From Mesorhabditis belari (lineage: Eukaryota > Nematoda > Chromadorea > Rhabditida > Rhabditidae), in assembly GCA_958450365.1 (NCBI GenBank), contig CAUEEP010000725.1, forward strand, positions 124,001 to 188,000: a stretch of DNA of 64,000 bases. Reading direction: 5' to 3'. How positions within the stretch are numbered: position 1 is the stretch's first letter; each line of letters begins with the position of its first letter. Shown in pieces: positions 44,763 through 57,700 of the stretch. The notes beneath the pieces are model-generated. The model was given only the letters and a program-made list of their open reading frames with translations. It was not told the origin of the DNA and did no database searches. A program made the translations under genes and the position numbers.

Positions 44763-45789
44763 CCCATTCGAAACCGCAGCGTTTTTTCTTTTTTTTCGTC
44801 TACTGTGCAGAAAAGTGGTTCTTTTCTGTGAAATCTTATTTAATGTTTTGATTTGAATGTCTGGTTTTCTTGTCCCGTCTCTGAAAGATTGTTTTTAAGA
44901 TAAAGGGACGGATAAAAGGGTCGGAGCCCACTTTACAGGGGCACTTTTCATATTCTCTCCGTATTCCTTTTCGTATTGCTTTTGTATTGCCATGAAACGC
45001 TGAACCAACGATTAATCCTATTTTATTGTATTTCTTGCTAGATTCAGAATAAATATCTAATAATCAACGCCCCTATCGGTATTCTCGCACGACATTGCAC
45101 ATGGACCAAGCCCTTTTTTGACATTTTTGACTCCGAAGCAGTTTATTTATGGTTGGAAAGATGTAAGAGAGTCTTCTACACCATTTATTTTTGATGAAGA
45201 ACGATTTGGATTTGACTTCAGTACTTTTCAAGATCCTATCGATTATTGTTCTTATTTTATCGACGACAATATTTTAGTAGGCGAATCTAATGAACATGGA
45301 AAAAGGAAAACAAACTGGCAGGATTTCGATGCAAAATCTTTTAAGCTCTTCCTGGCTTCAAATGGGAATCGTCAAATTACCGAGGATTCGTGACTGCTGG
45401 AGTAGCAGGCCTGGATTAGGGGGATTTTCCCACATGTCCCACATTATGTCAAGAGCAAAATTTGAATCTATTCTTCGCAACCTGCGTTTTTGTGATAATG
45501 AACTGGATCCTGCAGGAGATCGGCTTTATAAGATTAGAGCTATTATGGAACATTTGAATGCAAAACCAGAGACTGCATTGATTCCGGGTAAATATGAAAC
45601 ATCTTTTTTGCCCACGTAATTTGTAGATCTGCTACAATTGGAATCTACATGTAATGCTGAAAAACAGCAAGAAAAAAGCAATTAATTGAATGAAAATAGC
45701 TCAATTAGCACTGCAGCGAATAATCGCTGCAGCGGTACGTTCCTGAGTTTTTGTTGCAGCGATTATTCGCTGCAGAAGTTTCGAATGGG
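44763..45789 (+). mobile_element. piggyBac-like transposon, internally deleted
   Basis: 1027 bp with ends CCCATTCGAAAC and GTTTCGAATGGG, each flanked by TTAA (44759-44762, 45790-45793), the piggyBac target. Near the right end is a subterminal palindrome, CTGCAGCGAATAATCGCTGC (about 45705) and again TGCAGCGATTATTCGCTGCA (about 45753). It encodes only the first part of the transposase, so the copy is non-autonomous. Confidence 0.88.
45118..45620 (+). pseudogene. piggyBac transposase N-terminal part
   Basis: The first frame gives DEERFGFDFSTFQDPIDYCS, YFIDDNILVGESNEHGK and WQDFDAKSFKLFLAS. After a frame shift near 45350 the second gives QMGIVKLPRIRDCWSSRPGL, SHIMSRAKFESILRNLRFCD and DRLYKIRAIMEHLN. 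MGIVKLP-I-DYW and the IMSR--F--I---L-F-- block are classic for the start of the piggyBac DDE domain. It ends soon after; the catalytic Asp regions are lost. Confidence 0.85.
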
Positions 45790-46135
45790 TTAATCTTTTA
45801 TCATAATTGTTTCAATTAAAACTTTCAATTAAAAGTTTTACATTAAATTATGGTAAAGCTATCGTATTATTGTTTTTTTTTTAAAACGCAATTCCTTTTG
45901 ATGAATTCTGATGTAGTTCTGTAGATGATTCTAATGAAAAATTTCGTTAACTCTGAAGTCAGAAGCAATTCCATTGAATTGAACTAGTTTTAGCTAGTTT
46001 TAACTAGTGTTAACTAGTTTTAACGAAGTTTATAACTAAACCATTTCTCAAGTATTATTTAGATCTGTTGTACTGATTGTTTAGGTCTAAAAGCAAGTCA
46101 AATCAATCTGTTGAATCAGTCAAATCAGTCAGCTG

Positions 46136-46262
46136 CCGGTACCTTAACTCTAATCATTGAGCTATCCGGTACCTTAACTCTAATCATTGAGCTATCCGGT
46201 ACCTTAACTCTAATCATTGAGCTATCCGGTACCTTAACTCTAATCATTGAGCTATCCGGTCA
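46136..46262. repeat. 30-bp minisatellite resembling a tRNA D-arm
   Basis: Four near-perfect units of CCGGTACCTTAACTCTAATC, ATTGAGCTAT. On the minus strand each unit reads ATAGCTCAATGATTAGAGTT, which closely resembles a tRNA D-arm/A-box (TAGCTCAGTGGTTAGAGC). See findings. Confidence 0.9.
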
Positions 46263-46617
46263 CCTTAACTTGTTAAGATAAAGGAGGAAAGACAACGGGA
46301 GAGAAAGGAAGAAAGAAATAAGGAAGAGTAAGGCAAGGATTTAGTTTTAGAAGATCTTTGTTTTAAATGTTATAGTCTTAGACGTTTCCAGGTCAAATCT
46401 CAAACTTTATTGACGATAAAAGGGTATGATTCACAATTGTATCAAAGGTTTTTTTAGTACTGTCTACCCCGCATTCACTACTAGATGTGTAAACATTGGT
46501 TGAAAGAAGAATGCCGGATGTTTTCTTGTACAGTATAGTCAAGAATGGTCGAAGCGTTTTTAGTAAGAAAATTTCAACAATCAAAAGCTCTCTGACTCTT
46601 TAAAAGTACAGCCGATA

Positions 46618-47066
46618 TCTACAAAAAGCTACGGTACTTCAAGAGTTACAGTACCCCAAAAGCTACAGTACCCCAAAAAGCTACCGTACTCAATAAGCGA
46701 GTAGCTACAGTACCCCAGAAAGCTACCGTACCCAAGGGAACTACAGTACGCAATAAGCTAGTAGCTACAGTACCCCAGAAAGCTACAGTACCCCAGAAAA
46801 CTACTCCAAGCGCTACAGTATCCCAAAAAGCTATCGTATACAATAAGCGAGTAACTACAGTAGCCCAGAAAGCTACAGTACCTCAAAAAGTTACTGTAGA
46901 CAATAAGCAACTAGCTACAGTACACCAGAAAACTACTCCAAGCGCTACAGTATCCCAAAAAGCTACCGTACTCAATAAGCGAGTAGCTACAGTACTCCAA
47001 AAGTTAGCGTACCCCAGAAAACTACAGTACTCCAAGCGCTACAGTACCCCAAAAAGCTACAGCATC
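46618..47066. repeat. GCTACAGTACCCCAAAAA minisatellite
   Basis: About 450 bp of variants of AGCTACAGTACCCCAAAA with a longer unit containing CAATAAGCGAGTAGCTACAG. Confidence 0.93.
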
Positions 47067-47784
47067 AGCTCAACTCTAACACCGCTTTCCTCTTGTATAT
47101 CTATTGCCATCGATCTTAGAACCAATTTCTGAAATGACATCAACTTCAAGTTTCTAATTTTATCCATAGACTTTGTCAAACATCGGCAAGTAACTCAAGA
47201 AGATCAAAATCCAAATCCTAAAGGAGAATCGCTCAAATGGAAGATGAAAAGAGATGAAAAAAAAAGAAATTTCAAATTTCTCAGCTCAATTCTTGCCCTT
47301 TCTCACAAAAAAGGCACAAAAAACATTCACCTTATAGAAAAGAAAAATTTGAGCTCTCATCGAGCCATTTTTGGGTCTGATCCGTTGAAAAATCGAGGAA
47401 AACGCCTAAAAATCTCTGCACTTCTTCGAAATTTTCGATCTTTTCTTGGGGAATTCTTTGAATTCTCTCTAAATCTCTTCGAAAATTGTGGTGTTTTTGG
47501 GATTTTCTTTTGGAAATTCCCAGGTTTTCTCTAAAACTCAGCAGAAATCGCTGTATTTCACGCGATTCTCACTCACTTTTCCCCGTTTTTCCCTTTTTCC
47601 CTTTTTGGTGTTGACAAATATGTGAATTTTGTGTGTGTTTGAACTACTTGATTTCTCTTTTCTCACTTTTCTCACTTTTTTTTCACTTTTCCACAGATCA
47701 TTCTACAGTAATCTTGAAAAAAACGAATTTTTTTCAAAGCTCCGCCCAATTTTCTGATCGAAAACTGATCAAGAGCTATATTAA

Positions 47785-48535
47785 TAGTGTTTTGGATGGG
47801 AAAAAGATGCGATTTTGTCTCAATTTTGTCTCAATTTGTCTGATTTTTTACTGAATTTATCTATTTTTTTCTGATTTTGTCTGATTTTGTCTCAATTTTG
47901 TCTCATTTTGTCTCATTTTGTCTCATTTTGTCTCATTTTGGCTGATTTTTGTCTCATTTTGTCTCATTTTGTCTCATTTTGTCTCATTTTGGCTGATTTT
48001 TGTCTGAATTTTGTCTCATTTTGTCTCATTTTGTCTCAATTTGTCTCAATTTGTCTCAATTTGTCTGATTTTGTCTCATTTTGTCTGATTTTTTACTGAA
48101 TTTATCTATTTTTTTCTGATTTTGTCTGATTTTGTCTGAATTTTGTCTGATTTTGTCTGATTTTGTCTCAATTTTGTCTCATTTTGTCTCATTTTGTCTC
48201 AATTTTGTCTGATTTTGTCTGATTTTTGTCTCATTTTGTCTCATTTTGTCTCATTTTGCCTCATTTTGTCTCATTTTGGCTGATTTTTGTCTGAATTTTG
48301 TCTCATTTTGTCTCATTTTGTCTCGAATTTGTCTCAATTTGTCTGATTTTGTCTCAATTTTTTCGGAATTTTGTGTGATTTTGTCTGAATTTGTCTGTTT
48401 TTTTCTGATTTTGTCTCAATTTTGTCTGATTTTTGTCTCAATTTTCTCAATTTTGTCTGAGTTTTGTCTGTTTTTGTCTCATTTTGTCTGAATTTGTCTC
48501 AATTTTGCCTGTTTTTCTCTCAATTTTGCTTATTT
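47785..48535. repeat. TTTTGTCTCATTTTGTCTGA array
   Basis: About 750 bp of 11-bp units TTTTGTCTCAT / TTTTGTCTGAT with irregular phase, pyrimidine-rich on the plus strand. It ends about 200 bases before the SL acceptor of the channel gene. Confidence 0.95.
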
Positions 48536-48730
48536 TCTGGAAAATTTCTCGAGTTTCTTGTTTTTAAACGAATTTTTTGAGAAATCCTTTTAGATTTCCT
48601 CTTTTTTTAAAAGAAAATCAGCTTTTTCAACAATTTCTTTCAATTTTCGATTGTAAAAACGAAATTTTACAAGAAAATCTTTAAAAATTCACTATTTTTC
48701 GCTTTTTTATCTTTTCCTTACGTAAAACTA

Positions 48731-48740
48731 AAAGTTTCAG
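48731..48740 (+). other. Spliced-leader acceptor for the channel gene
   Basis: AAAGTTTCAG, 59 bases before the ATG at 48800, with no upstream exon in view. It fits a trans-splice acceptor; a distant cis 5' exon cannot be excluded. Confidence 0.5.
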
Positions 48741-48799
48741 AGGGTTTTTTCGTCGGGAAAATCCTTTTTTTCATTGAATATCTCAAGAAGAAGAAAATC

Positions 48800-51700
48800 A
48801 TGACTAAAGAGGTAAATATTTCGATCAATTTTTGCTTTTATAATAATCTAGTAGAGAAATATCATAGAAAAATTGTTTAAAAATGTCTCCTTTTCACCAT
48901 TTATTCATGTTTTTTAAAGAATTCTGTTTAAAAACAAAAAAATAAACTCCGATCTTTGAACGTCTTTTCAATTCTTTTAAGTCTTTTTTTAAGATTTCAC
49001 GAAAAAAACTAAGAATTCTAAAGGATAGAGTTAAAATTTAATCAATTTTAATGCGTTTTCAATCAAAAATCGACGTTAAACTTGGTTTAAAGCTTTTAAA
49101 AAGCGTTTAAAAAGCGTTTAAAGCGTTTAAAAAAGCGTTTAAAGCGTTTAAAAAAGCGTTTAAAGCGTTTAAAAGCGTTTAAAGCGTTTAAAGCGCTTAA
49201 AGCGTTTAAAAAAGCGTTTAAAGCGTTTAAAGCGCTTAAAGCGTTTAAAAAAGCGTTTAAATACCATTTACAAAGCGAGAATTCGTCGTGAACAATGAAA
49301 AATGGCTGTAATCGATGGAAACTTGAGATAAATCTTGAATGATCTTGAATGATCTTGATTGATCTTGATAGATCTTGATTGCTCTTGATTTAACTGATTG
49401 AAACTTGATTTAAATCTTGAAATATCGATGAACTTTCTCGTTTCCAGGCCCATCGAGCCATTCCCGTGCTCTCGACGCCGACAATGTCCGTCAAACAGAA
49501 CCACGATCGGTCGGAGACGACAACAATCGCACAGGAAATCCCGCCACCCACTTATACTAGTGAATTTAGTGAGTAGAGTTTTAAAGAATGAATTTAAAAT
49601 CGAACTTTTATATAAGAAACCTCAAGAGAACGACCAAAAAAATTCGTTAAAACGAATTGTTCGTTTTATAGGTTATTTTAAGGTAAAACCCTTTGTTGAG
49701 ATCAAAATAAAGTTTCTTTCATCAAACGTTTCATTGTATTAAAGTTCGTTTTGTTGAATTTTGATTGTATATCTAAATCTAGGTGAACTTGGTTTCCCGT
49801 CGACTAAATCATTGAAAACTTTACCGGAATCAGGACGAGGCAGCAGTCAAACCGAGCTCATTCCCGGATCATCTCAAAATCGTTTGTTTTAGCTTTAATA
49901 TTATAATATAAGAGTTTTAGATCTGTTTTAGATCTGTTTTAGATCTATCTAATGTAAAAAAGTAAAGAAAAAGTCAAGATCCTTTCAGAAAAAAAGATCC
50001 TTTCAGATTTCATGAGCTCAGTTTATTGGCTGGTGAACAATCATCGGAAATTCGCGATTCGACAGATTCTTCTCGTTTTGGCGTTCACTGTTGTTGCACT
50101 CTTGGGCGGAGTCGTTTTTTATTATTCGGAGAAAGGATACGAAAAGAGAGTGAGTGATTTTTGAGGGAAAGTTTCTTGTTATCTAGATTTTAAGGCATCT
50201 AGATTCTAGTTTTCTATATTCTAGTTATGTAGATTCTAGATATCTAGCTTCTAAGATATCTAGATCACTAGAAATTAGATATCTAGATTTTAGTTATTTA
50301 GATTCTAGTTAGCTATATTCTAGTTATCTAGATTCTAAGATATCTAGATTCTAAGATATCTAGATTCTAGTTTTCTAGATTCTAAGATATCTGGATTCTA
50401 GTTTTCTATATTCTAGTTTTCTATATTCTAGTTATCTAGCTTCTAGTTATCTAGCTTCTAGTTATCTAGCTTCTAGATATCTATTTCTCTAAATATCTGA
50501 ATTTGTTTTCAGTAAAGTTAACGGTAAAGACTCTAAAACTTTGGGTTTAAAAATTTGAATGACCTAAATGCTCAAAATTTGAATGATCTAAAAACTCCAA
50601 AATAGATAGATCTTCTTTTGAAAGCTACAAAAGAGATAGATCAATTAAAAGTGAAAAATTCTTTAGAGAAAAGCTAGAGTAATTTTGAAAGCTGAAAAGG
50701 GCAGTGTTAGAAAGGGCAGTGTTTAGAAGCTTGAGTGTTAGGATAAAAATGAAATCATCAAAAATCCGAAAATAGTGCTATCAAAGTCAACATTCACTTG
50801 TAAAATTTGATAAATAAAACTCCAAAATAAATAAATAATTTCTGTTTTCTTGATCTGATTTAATTAATTGAGGTCAAATTGAGAAAAAAAGAAAAAAATA
50901 GTTTTTTTCGATAAATTGACGAGTAAATAAGCAAAGCAAAAAAGTAAATAAAAAGAAGAAAAAAGGAAGTTTTCTAGAAGAAAAAAAAGCGGTAAACATG
51001 TACTCAAAAAGAGCAAAATTTTGATCTTATTTCAAAAATTAATTTAAATTACAAAATTTGAGAAAACGATTGATGCAAAAAGCTCAAATATCTCTTCAAT
51101 TTGATTAAATTTGATCAAATTTAATTCAACGATCAAATTTGATGAGAATTTTGATTAAATTTTGATTAAAAATTTGAATTCAACTTGAATTAAACTTTAA
51201 AAAGAAACGTTTAAAAATGGGAAAATTTTTTGAATATAAATACTTTATTCAGAAAGAAATAAAGTGCAAAAACGACAAATGTACTAGATAAAAGATCACA
51301 AAGTTACTTAAAATGCAACGAAATAGCCCTTTTAAAATCAGAGACGGTGGAGATCAGACGCAACTTGTCGGGAAGGGCATTCCAAACTTTAGTCACACGA
51401 TTTACGAGGCTCTAGAGGCTAAAAAAAGCTCTAGAGGCTCTAGAGGCTAAAAAAAGCTCTAGAGGCTCTAGAGGCTAAAAAAAGCTCTAGAGGATTTAGA
51501 GAGAGCAGATTCGGGACGCAAGATAAAAGAGAGCCACGCCTAGTCGCCAAAAGCCTCGAGTTTAGTCGAAAAAGATTTTTAAAAAGATGGTTTTGATGTT
51601 TTCCTTTTACAATTTTAAAGCACTCAACCAAATCTATGATAAGACGGCGTTGTTCTAAGGTTTCAAGTGAGAAAAGTTTGAGTTCAGTATTTTGTGAATT

Positions 51701-54700
51701 TTTCAAAGAGATTAAACTAAAACTATCCGCTTTAAAACTAGATTGTTTTTTAAGAATCAAAAATCAGTCGAAGTAAGCATTATATAAATACTTTATTTAG
51801 AAAGAAATAAAGCGCGAAAACGACATGAAAAATGTATCAGATAAAAGATGACAAAGTCACTTAAAATGCAGCGCTGTTCGAAGGTTTGAAGTGAGAAAAG
51901 TTTTAATCTTTTCAATCTATGTTTATACCTGACCGATGAGTAGTTAGCAAAATCAATTTTGAATAGTGCTATTCGAGTAAAGTTTTTCTGAACCTTTTCA
52001 ATTTTGTTTTGAAGTTTTGGGAAAGTTTTTTCTTTAAAATTCCGAAAACTCTAGACTAAATGCCGATTTTTTAACATAAAAATTTGAAATTTTACTGAAA
52101 AATAGAATCTTATTGAGTTATTTTATTACTTTATTGAGTTATTTTATTGCTTTATTGAATTAGAAAAAGAATTTAAGGCGCTTTACGGTTGGCGGAGTGG
52201 GGCGAGTTTTTCACCCTTTTGCGACCCGATTTTAGATTGATTTTTGTTCATAAACTTTGATGGAAGAAATAGTTGAAATTAATAAATCTAAAATTTTAAA
52301 AACCCCCCCCAAAAAATTTAATGGGGGAAAAAAGGGGGAGATGGGGAGCCCCCCCCCCCCCCCAAAACCAAAATTATATTTGATCGAAGAAATAGTTGCT
52401 AAAAGTTAACGTTCTAAGCTATCTAAATCTTATTAAAACTTCGTGATCTCAAAAGTTTAAGGCGCTTAAAAATGAGCGGTAAGTTGGTTAAAAACTCGGG
52501 TCCCTCCGCCTTACCGTAAAGCATCGAATTTAGATATAAAATTATCCAAATTTACCGAAATTTCTCTAAATTCCTCTAAATTTCTCTAAATTTCAGATGC
52601 TACGTGGACAAGTGACTTCATTAAACGCTCTTTTGGCCGATATCACAACTCAATTTGAAAATGTTTGGAATGAAGGCAATTCGACGGATATCCAGCAATT
52701 TTTAAGGGTAATTTGAGAGAAAACTATTGGAACCGTATTGGAACCGTATCAGATCAAATAGGAACCGTATTGGAGCCGTATTGGAGCCGTATTGAAACCG
52801 TATTAGATCAAAAATAGGAACCGTGTTGGAACCGTATTGAAACCGTATCAGATCCTATTAGATTACTATTTAATTACTATTAAATTACTTTAGAGTTAGT
52901 TTAAAATGAGAATTAACTATACTTTTTTCGAGTTTTTATTCAAAAATAGGCAAAAATTGTATCGAAAATCTCTTGAATCAAAGAAATGCTTTAGAATTCG
53001 TACAAAGAAATGCTGCAAAACGAGAATCGTTACCAGTTGTCGGCTTTGTGGAAATACGATGACGGGAATTACGCCTGGCAATATTGGCCATCCGTTTTCT
53101 ATCAAACGAATATCTTCATGGGTGTCGATTATGGTTGGTAGAAAAGAAAGACTTGTAAAAAGAAGCAAAACAGCACTTTGTAGGTGCTGGGGTCAAACCC
53201 GTGACCACTTGACTGAGAAACAAAGCCCCTAACCACTCGCCCATGACTGCTCGATGCCTAACTAGGAAACAAGACTCTTAACTAGTTTATGGTTAAAAGT
53301 TTTGAAAAAAATCACTGAAAAATCGCCCCTTAGCTAATAAGAGTGCACCAAACTCGAAGCAACCAAGAGCAGCGGTAGTCTAGTGGTTAGTGTGATGGAC
53401 TGCAGAACCCACGAGCGATCTTATCGTGGGTTCCAGTCCTGGGCTTTTTTTGCTTTTTTTTTTTTGAACACTTTACAGTGGAAAAGTACGCTAGATGTGA
53501 AAAAAAGCTTAACGATTGAAGAAATAGGTCAAGAAAAAAGATAAAAGCTTTGAAAACCATCCAAAGTACAATCATTATCATTCCGCTTTCAGGCAATGTT
53601 CCCAATCAAAACGGTGTTGGTCGGCTTGTATTGGTGATCACCACCTGTATCACTTTGTCTCTTGCTCAAGTTGTTGCTCGAGATCTTGGTCATTGGTATC
53701 TCTTCCTATTCACAAAGCTTTATGCTTGGATAAACACTGGATTCAGGTAGAAAAGGAAGTTTATTCTAAAGAAAATGGAATATTTTTGCAGGAAAGCTTT
53801 CGAATTAAAGCCATTAGAAGAGGTCGAGTTGCCGCTACTTTTCTGTTTCGGATTATTATTGGGTGAGTTTTTTCAAATCTTAAAATACTAGATTTCTAGA
53901 ATTAGCCAGAGATTTCTATAGAAATGGTACTTTCTATAGAAATCTCTTTCTTTCTATAGAAATCTCTTTCGAAATTTTAACAGTATGTCTTGTCAATCTA
54001 ACTTTGAGCTCAAATATCTTGGTGTCGAGCTGTTTAATTTAAATATTCTTGATCTCATTAAATGCGTCAAGTCTTTCTCTATCGATTGGTAGAATAACTA
54101 TTGAAATTGAACGGCTTAATGGCAAGATATTTGAGCTCAAAGTTAGAGTGGCAATGAGAAAAGGGCGCGAGGCGATTGTGGAAGCTTTTTTCTCCCCGCC
54201 CCCTTTTGCAATTTGGCTGTAGAATTTCAATATTCTTGACATCATTAGACGCAATGGCAAAAGGGCGTATATAAGATGTCTCAGTGGCCCCGCCCCTTTT
54301 CCCATTGACAATCCAACTTTGAGCTCAATTTTCTTGGTGCTGGACTGTTCAATTTAAATAGTTTTACTACCAATCGATAGAGAAAGACTTGGCGTCTCTA
54401 ATGACATCAAGAATATTTAAATTGGACATCTCAACACCAAGAAAATTGAGCTCGTATATAAGCCCCTAAGCCCCGCCCACTTTGCCATTGGCAATCCAAC
54501 TTTGAGCCCAAATATCTTGGTGTTGGGATGTCCAATTTAAATAGTTTTTATACCAATCGATAGAGAGAGACTTGGCGCATCTAATAATACCAAGAATTTA
54601 TAAATCCAACAACCCAACATCAAGAAATTTGAGCTCAAAGTTCGATTGCTAATGGAAAATGTCCCAAAACTCCTTTCTAAAGTTTACTAGCTAATTCTAG

Positions 54701-57700
54701 GAATAAAAAAATGGTCATCACATCAAATATTCTCTTCTATAAACCAATTGCATTCAATTCTAGGCAGTTGGTGTTTGGTTTCGGCATTTATTTGCGGCTA
54801 TGATGCGGCTTTTGGAGAAGATGGGATCAATTATTGGTTATCTTTCTATTTAGCCTATGAAACGGTGACAACAATTGGAGTTGGTGATGTGATGCCAAAA
54901 TATACTTATGTAAGTGGAAAAACAAGCTTCTAACTTTTCTAAAAAGCTTATAACCTTTCCAAAAGCTTATAACCTTTCTAAAAGGCTTATAACCTTTCTA
55001 AAAAGCTTATAACCTTTCTAAAAAGCTTATAACTTTTCTAAAAAGCTTATAACCTTTCTAAAAGGCTTATAACCTTTCTAAAAAGCTTATAACCTTTCTA
55101 AAAAGCTTATAACTCTTCTAAAAAGCTTATAACTCTTCTAAAAAGCTAATAACTTTTCTAAAAGGCTTATAACTCTTCCAAAAAGCTAATAACTTTCCTA
55201 AAAAGCTTATAACTTATAACTAAAAGCAAGTTTTCCTTTTTCAGAAAGCGCCACTCTGGAAATTCTTCTGTTTCTTCTTTGGGACACCATTTCGAGTAAA
55301 TTTTCTTCAAAAACAATAGCTATATTCAGATTTTGTGATATCTAATTGCTATATTTGATTTAAATTTATAATTTATAGACTTTAATTGATATTCTAGGCA
55401 GTGAATCACTCAACTTTCGTCGTCGTTGAGCGCTCAATTTTCTATCCATTAACAAGATTTGGAGATAGAATCGCTGATTTTTTGAGGAATCGAGTGGCTC
55501 CTGAAGATAAGGTAAGCTTGTTTTTACGTGTAAAACTTAAAATATTATTCAAATCTAATTTTAAAAGATTTGAGCATTGTAAGTCTAGAGGTTTTGCCTC
55601 TAAAAACTTTGAAAAATTCAATTCTAATTGATTCAAAACTCTGAAACTCTGAAAAAGGTTAACTACTATCAAAATTGGATTTAAAATCGTGTTCTTATTG
55701 TAAAGTTATCTGAAAATTGAGCTCGTATATAAGCCCCTAAGTCCCGCCCACTTTGCCATTGGCAATCCAACTTTGAGCCCAAATATCTTGTTGTTGGGAT
55801 GTCCAATTTAAATAGTTTTTATATCAATCGATAGAGAAAGACTTGGCGCATCTAATGATACCAAGAATATTTAAATTGGTTGATTGTACACTGAGATATT
55901 TGCGCTCAAAGTTAGATTGCTAATGAGAAAAGGAGCGGGGCGGATATAAGATGTCCCAGTGTCCCAGCCCCTTTGCCATTGGCAATCCAACTTTGAGCCC
56001 AAATATCTTGGTGTTGGGATGTCCAATGTAAAGATTTAATTGAAAAGAATTGAAATTAATTGTAATTAATTGAAATCAATTGAAATCAATTGAAATTAAA
56101 GATTTTTCTTTGAGAAAAGTTACTGTAAGTCTAGTCTAGGCCTTCATTTTCCTTTTCCATTCACTACATTCACTGGCATTCATCACTCTTTTCTAAAAAC
56201 TCTTTTCCCAGTTCATGATCGTTGTTACATAACATTTCTATTTATTTTTTGACGTAAAAATCTTTCGAAAAGAGTGAACGGTCAAATTTTGAGCTCTCCC
56301 AGAAAGGAAAGTCACCAGTGAGTCGGTAAATTTGAGAGATCAATCGTCAGATCGTCAGAATTTCAATTTGGATTTTTGAGAGGGGAATTTTGAGGGGAAT
56401 TGTGATGAGAGGAATGGTTAAAAACCGATTTAAATTACTTGTTTCATTTGTAAAATTGTTTTTTGTAAATTAATTCGTTTTCTAAACCTTTTCCTTTTCT
56501 TTTCTACCGTAATCTCGTTTATTTTTATAGATTTCGATATTCTTTATGAATAATCAAAGCTGGTTTTCTATAACGGAACTTCATAAGGAACATTTTAAGG
56601 CCAACCTGAAGTTGATCGGTAAATTAGAAGTTGAGATATGGAGGAAAAGAGAAGAGTGGTCAAACTCGGCCGAACAATAGTACAATTGTTGAAGAAAAAG
56701 AGTACTTTTTGTTAGGTGACCCCTGATTTTTTCGACGGATTCAAAGTCCCCGGCTAAAACTACGTCTAGAAAAGTGTTTTTAAAAGATTTAAAAACAAGA
56801 TTGAATTTTTGTATTGTATAAAAGTGGATAGAAGTGGATTTTTTGTGGATAAAAGTGGATTTTTTGATTAAAATAGAGACAAGATTACGGTAGAAAGAGA
56901 AAAGGTTCAGAAAAGGTTTAGAAAAGGTTTAGAAAAGCTTTTAGTTTTTAAAATAAACACTAATTGAGATATCACTAGTGATTTCAATAATCTTTTAAGA
57001 AAGAAGACTATTTTAAGACTATTTCTGATTACTGTAAGCTCTAAAAACTGAGCTGGGAGACCTTGATTTCACTTAAAATGTGTCTTCAAGTATCCGCTTA
57101 CGTTATCGTTAGCTTACTCACTTTCAGCAAGTCAGATGCTCGAGAAACATTTCGAACACTGGTTTCGAAAGCAGCCATTAGCCTAAACCCTGTACTAGAA
57201 CGATTAAAATTATTAGAAATTAGAAAATTACTATTCTATGAATCAATTTAACGTAACTAACTTGGAAAATTAGTAAAAAAATAACTTATTGATGCACAAT
57301 TACATATTAGTTGACAAAAACTCATGACTTTATGTTGTTTCTTGGCCCCACAATGGCCCCCGCTCCCTTTCCCAATGGCATCCAACTTTGAGCTCAAATT
57401 TCTTGGTGTTGAGCTGTTCAATTTCAATAGTTTTTATATAAATCGATAGAGAAAGACTTGGCGCATCTAATGATACAAAGAATATTGAAATTGGATGATT
57501 GTACACCGAGATATTTGCACTCAAAGTTAGATTACTAATGAGAAAAGGGGCGGGGCGTATATAAGATGTCCCAGTGTCCCGGCCCCTTTGCCATTGGCAA
57601 TCTAACTTTGAGCTCAGATTTCTTGCTACTTAGCTGTTACTTTTGCGCTATATCGTTCCAGCTTGCTCACTTTCAGCAAGTCAGATGCTCGAGAAACCTT

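Larger units (their letters stand above)
45794..48730. other. Upstream region of the K2P channel gene, repeat-filled
   Basis: No supported gene. Three large minisatellites (46136-46262, 46620-47065, 47785-48535) are listed. The frame at 47244-47534 (plus) has no splice context and is Phe/Lys-rich, as expected from AT-rich DNA, so I do not call it. Confidence 0.45.

Noticed and set aside
47244..47534. 96-codon frame upstream of the K2P gene
   Set aside because: Composition (Phe, Lys, Ser) is as expected from AT-rich DNA; no acceptor, donor or family motif; lies amid repeats.
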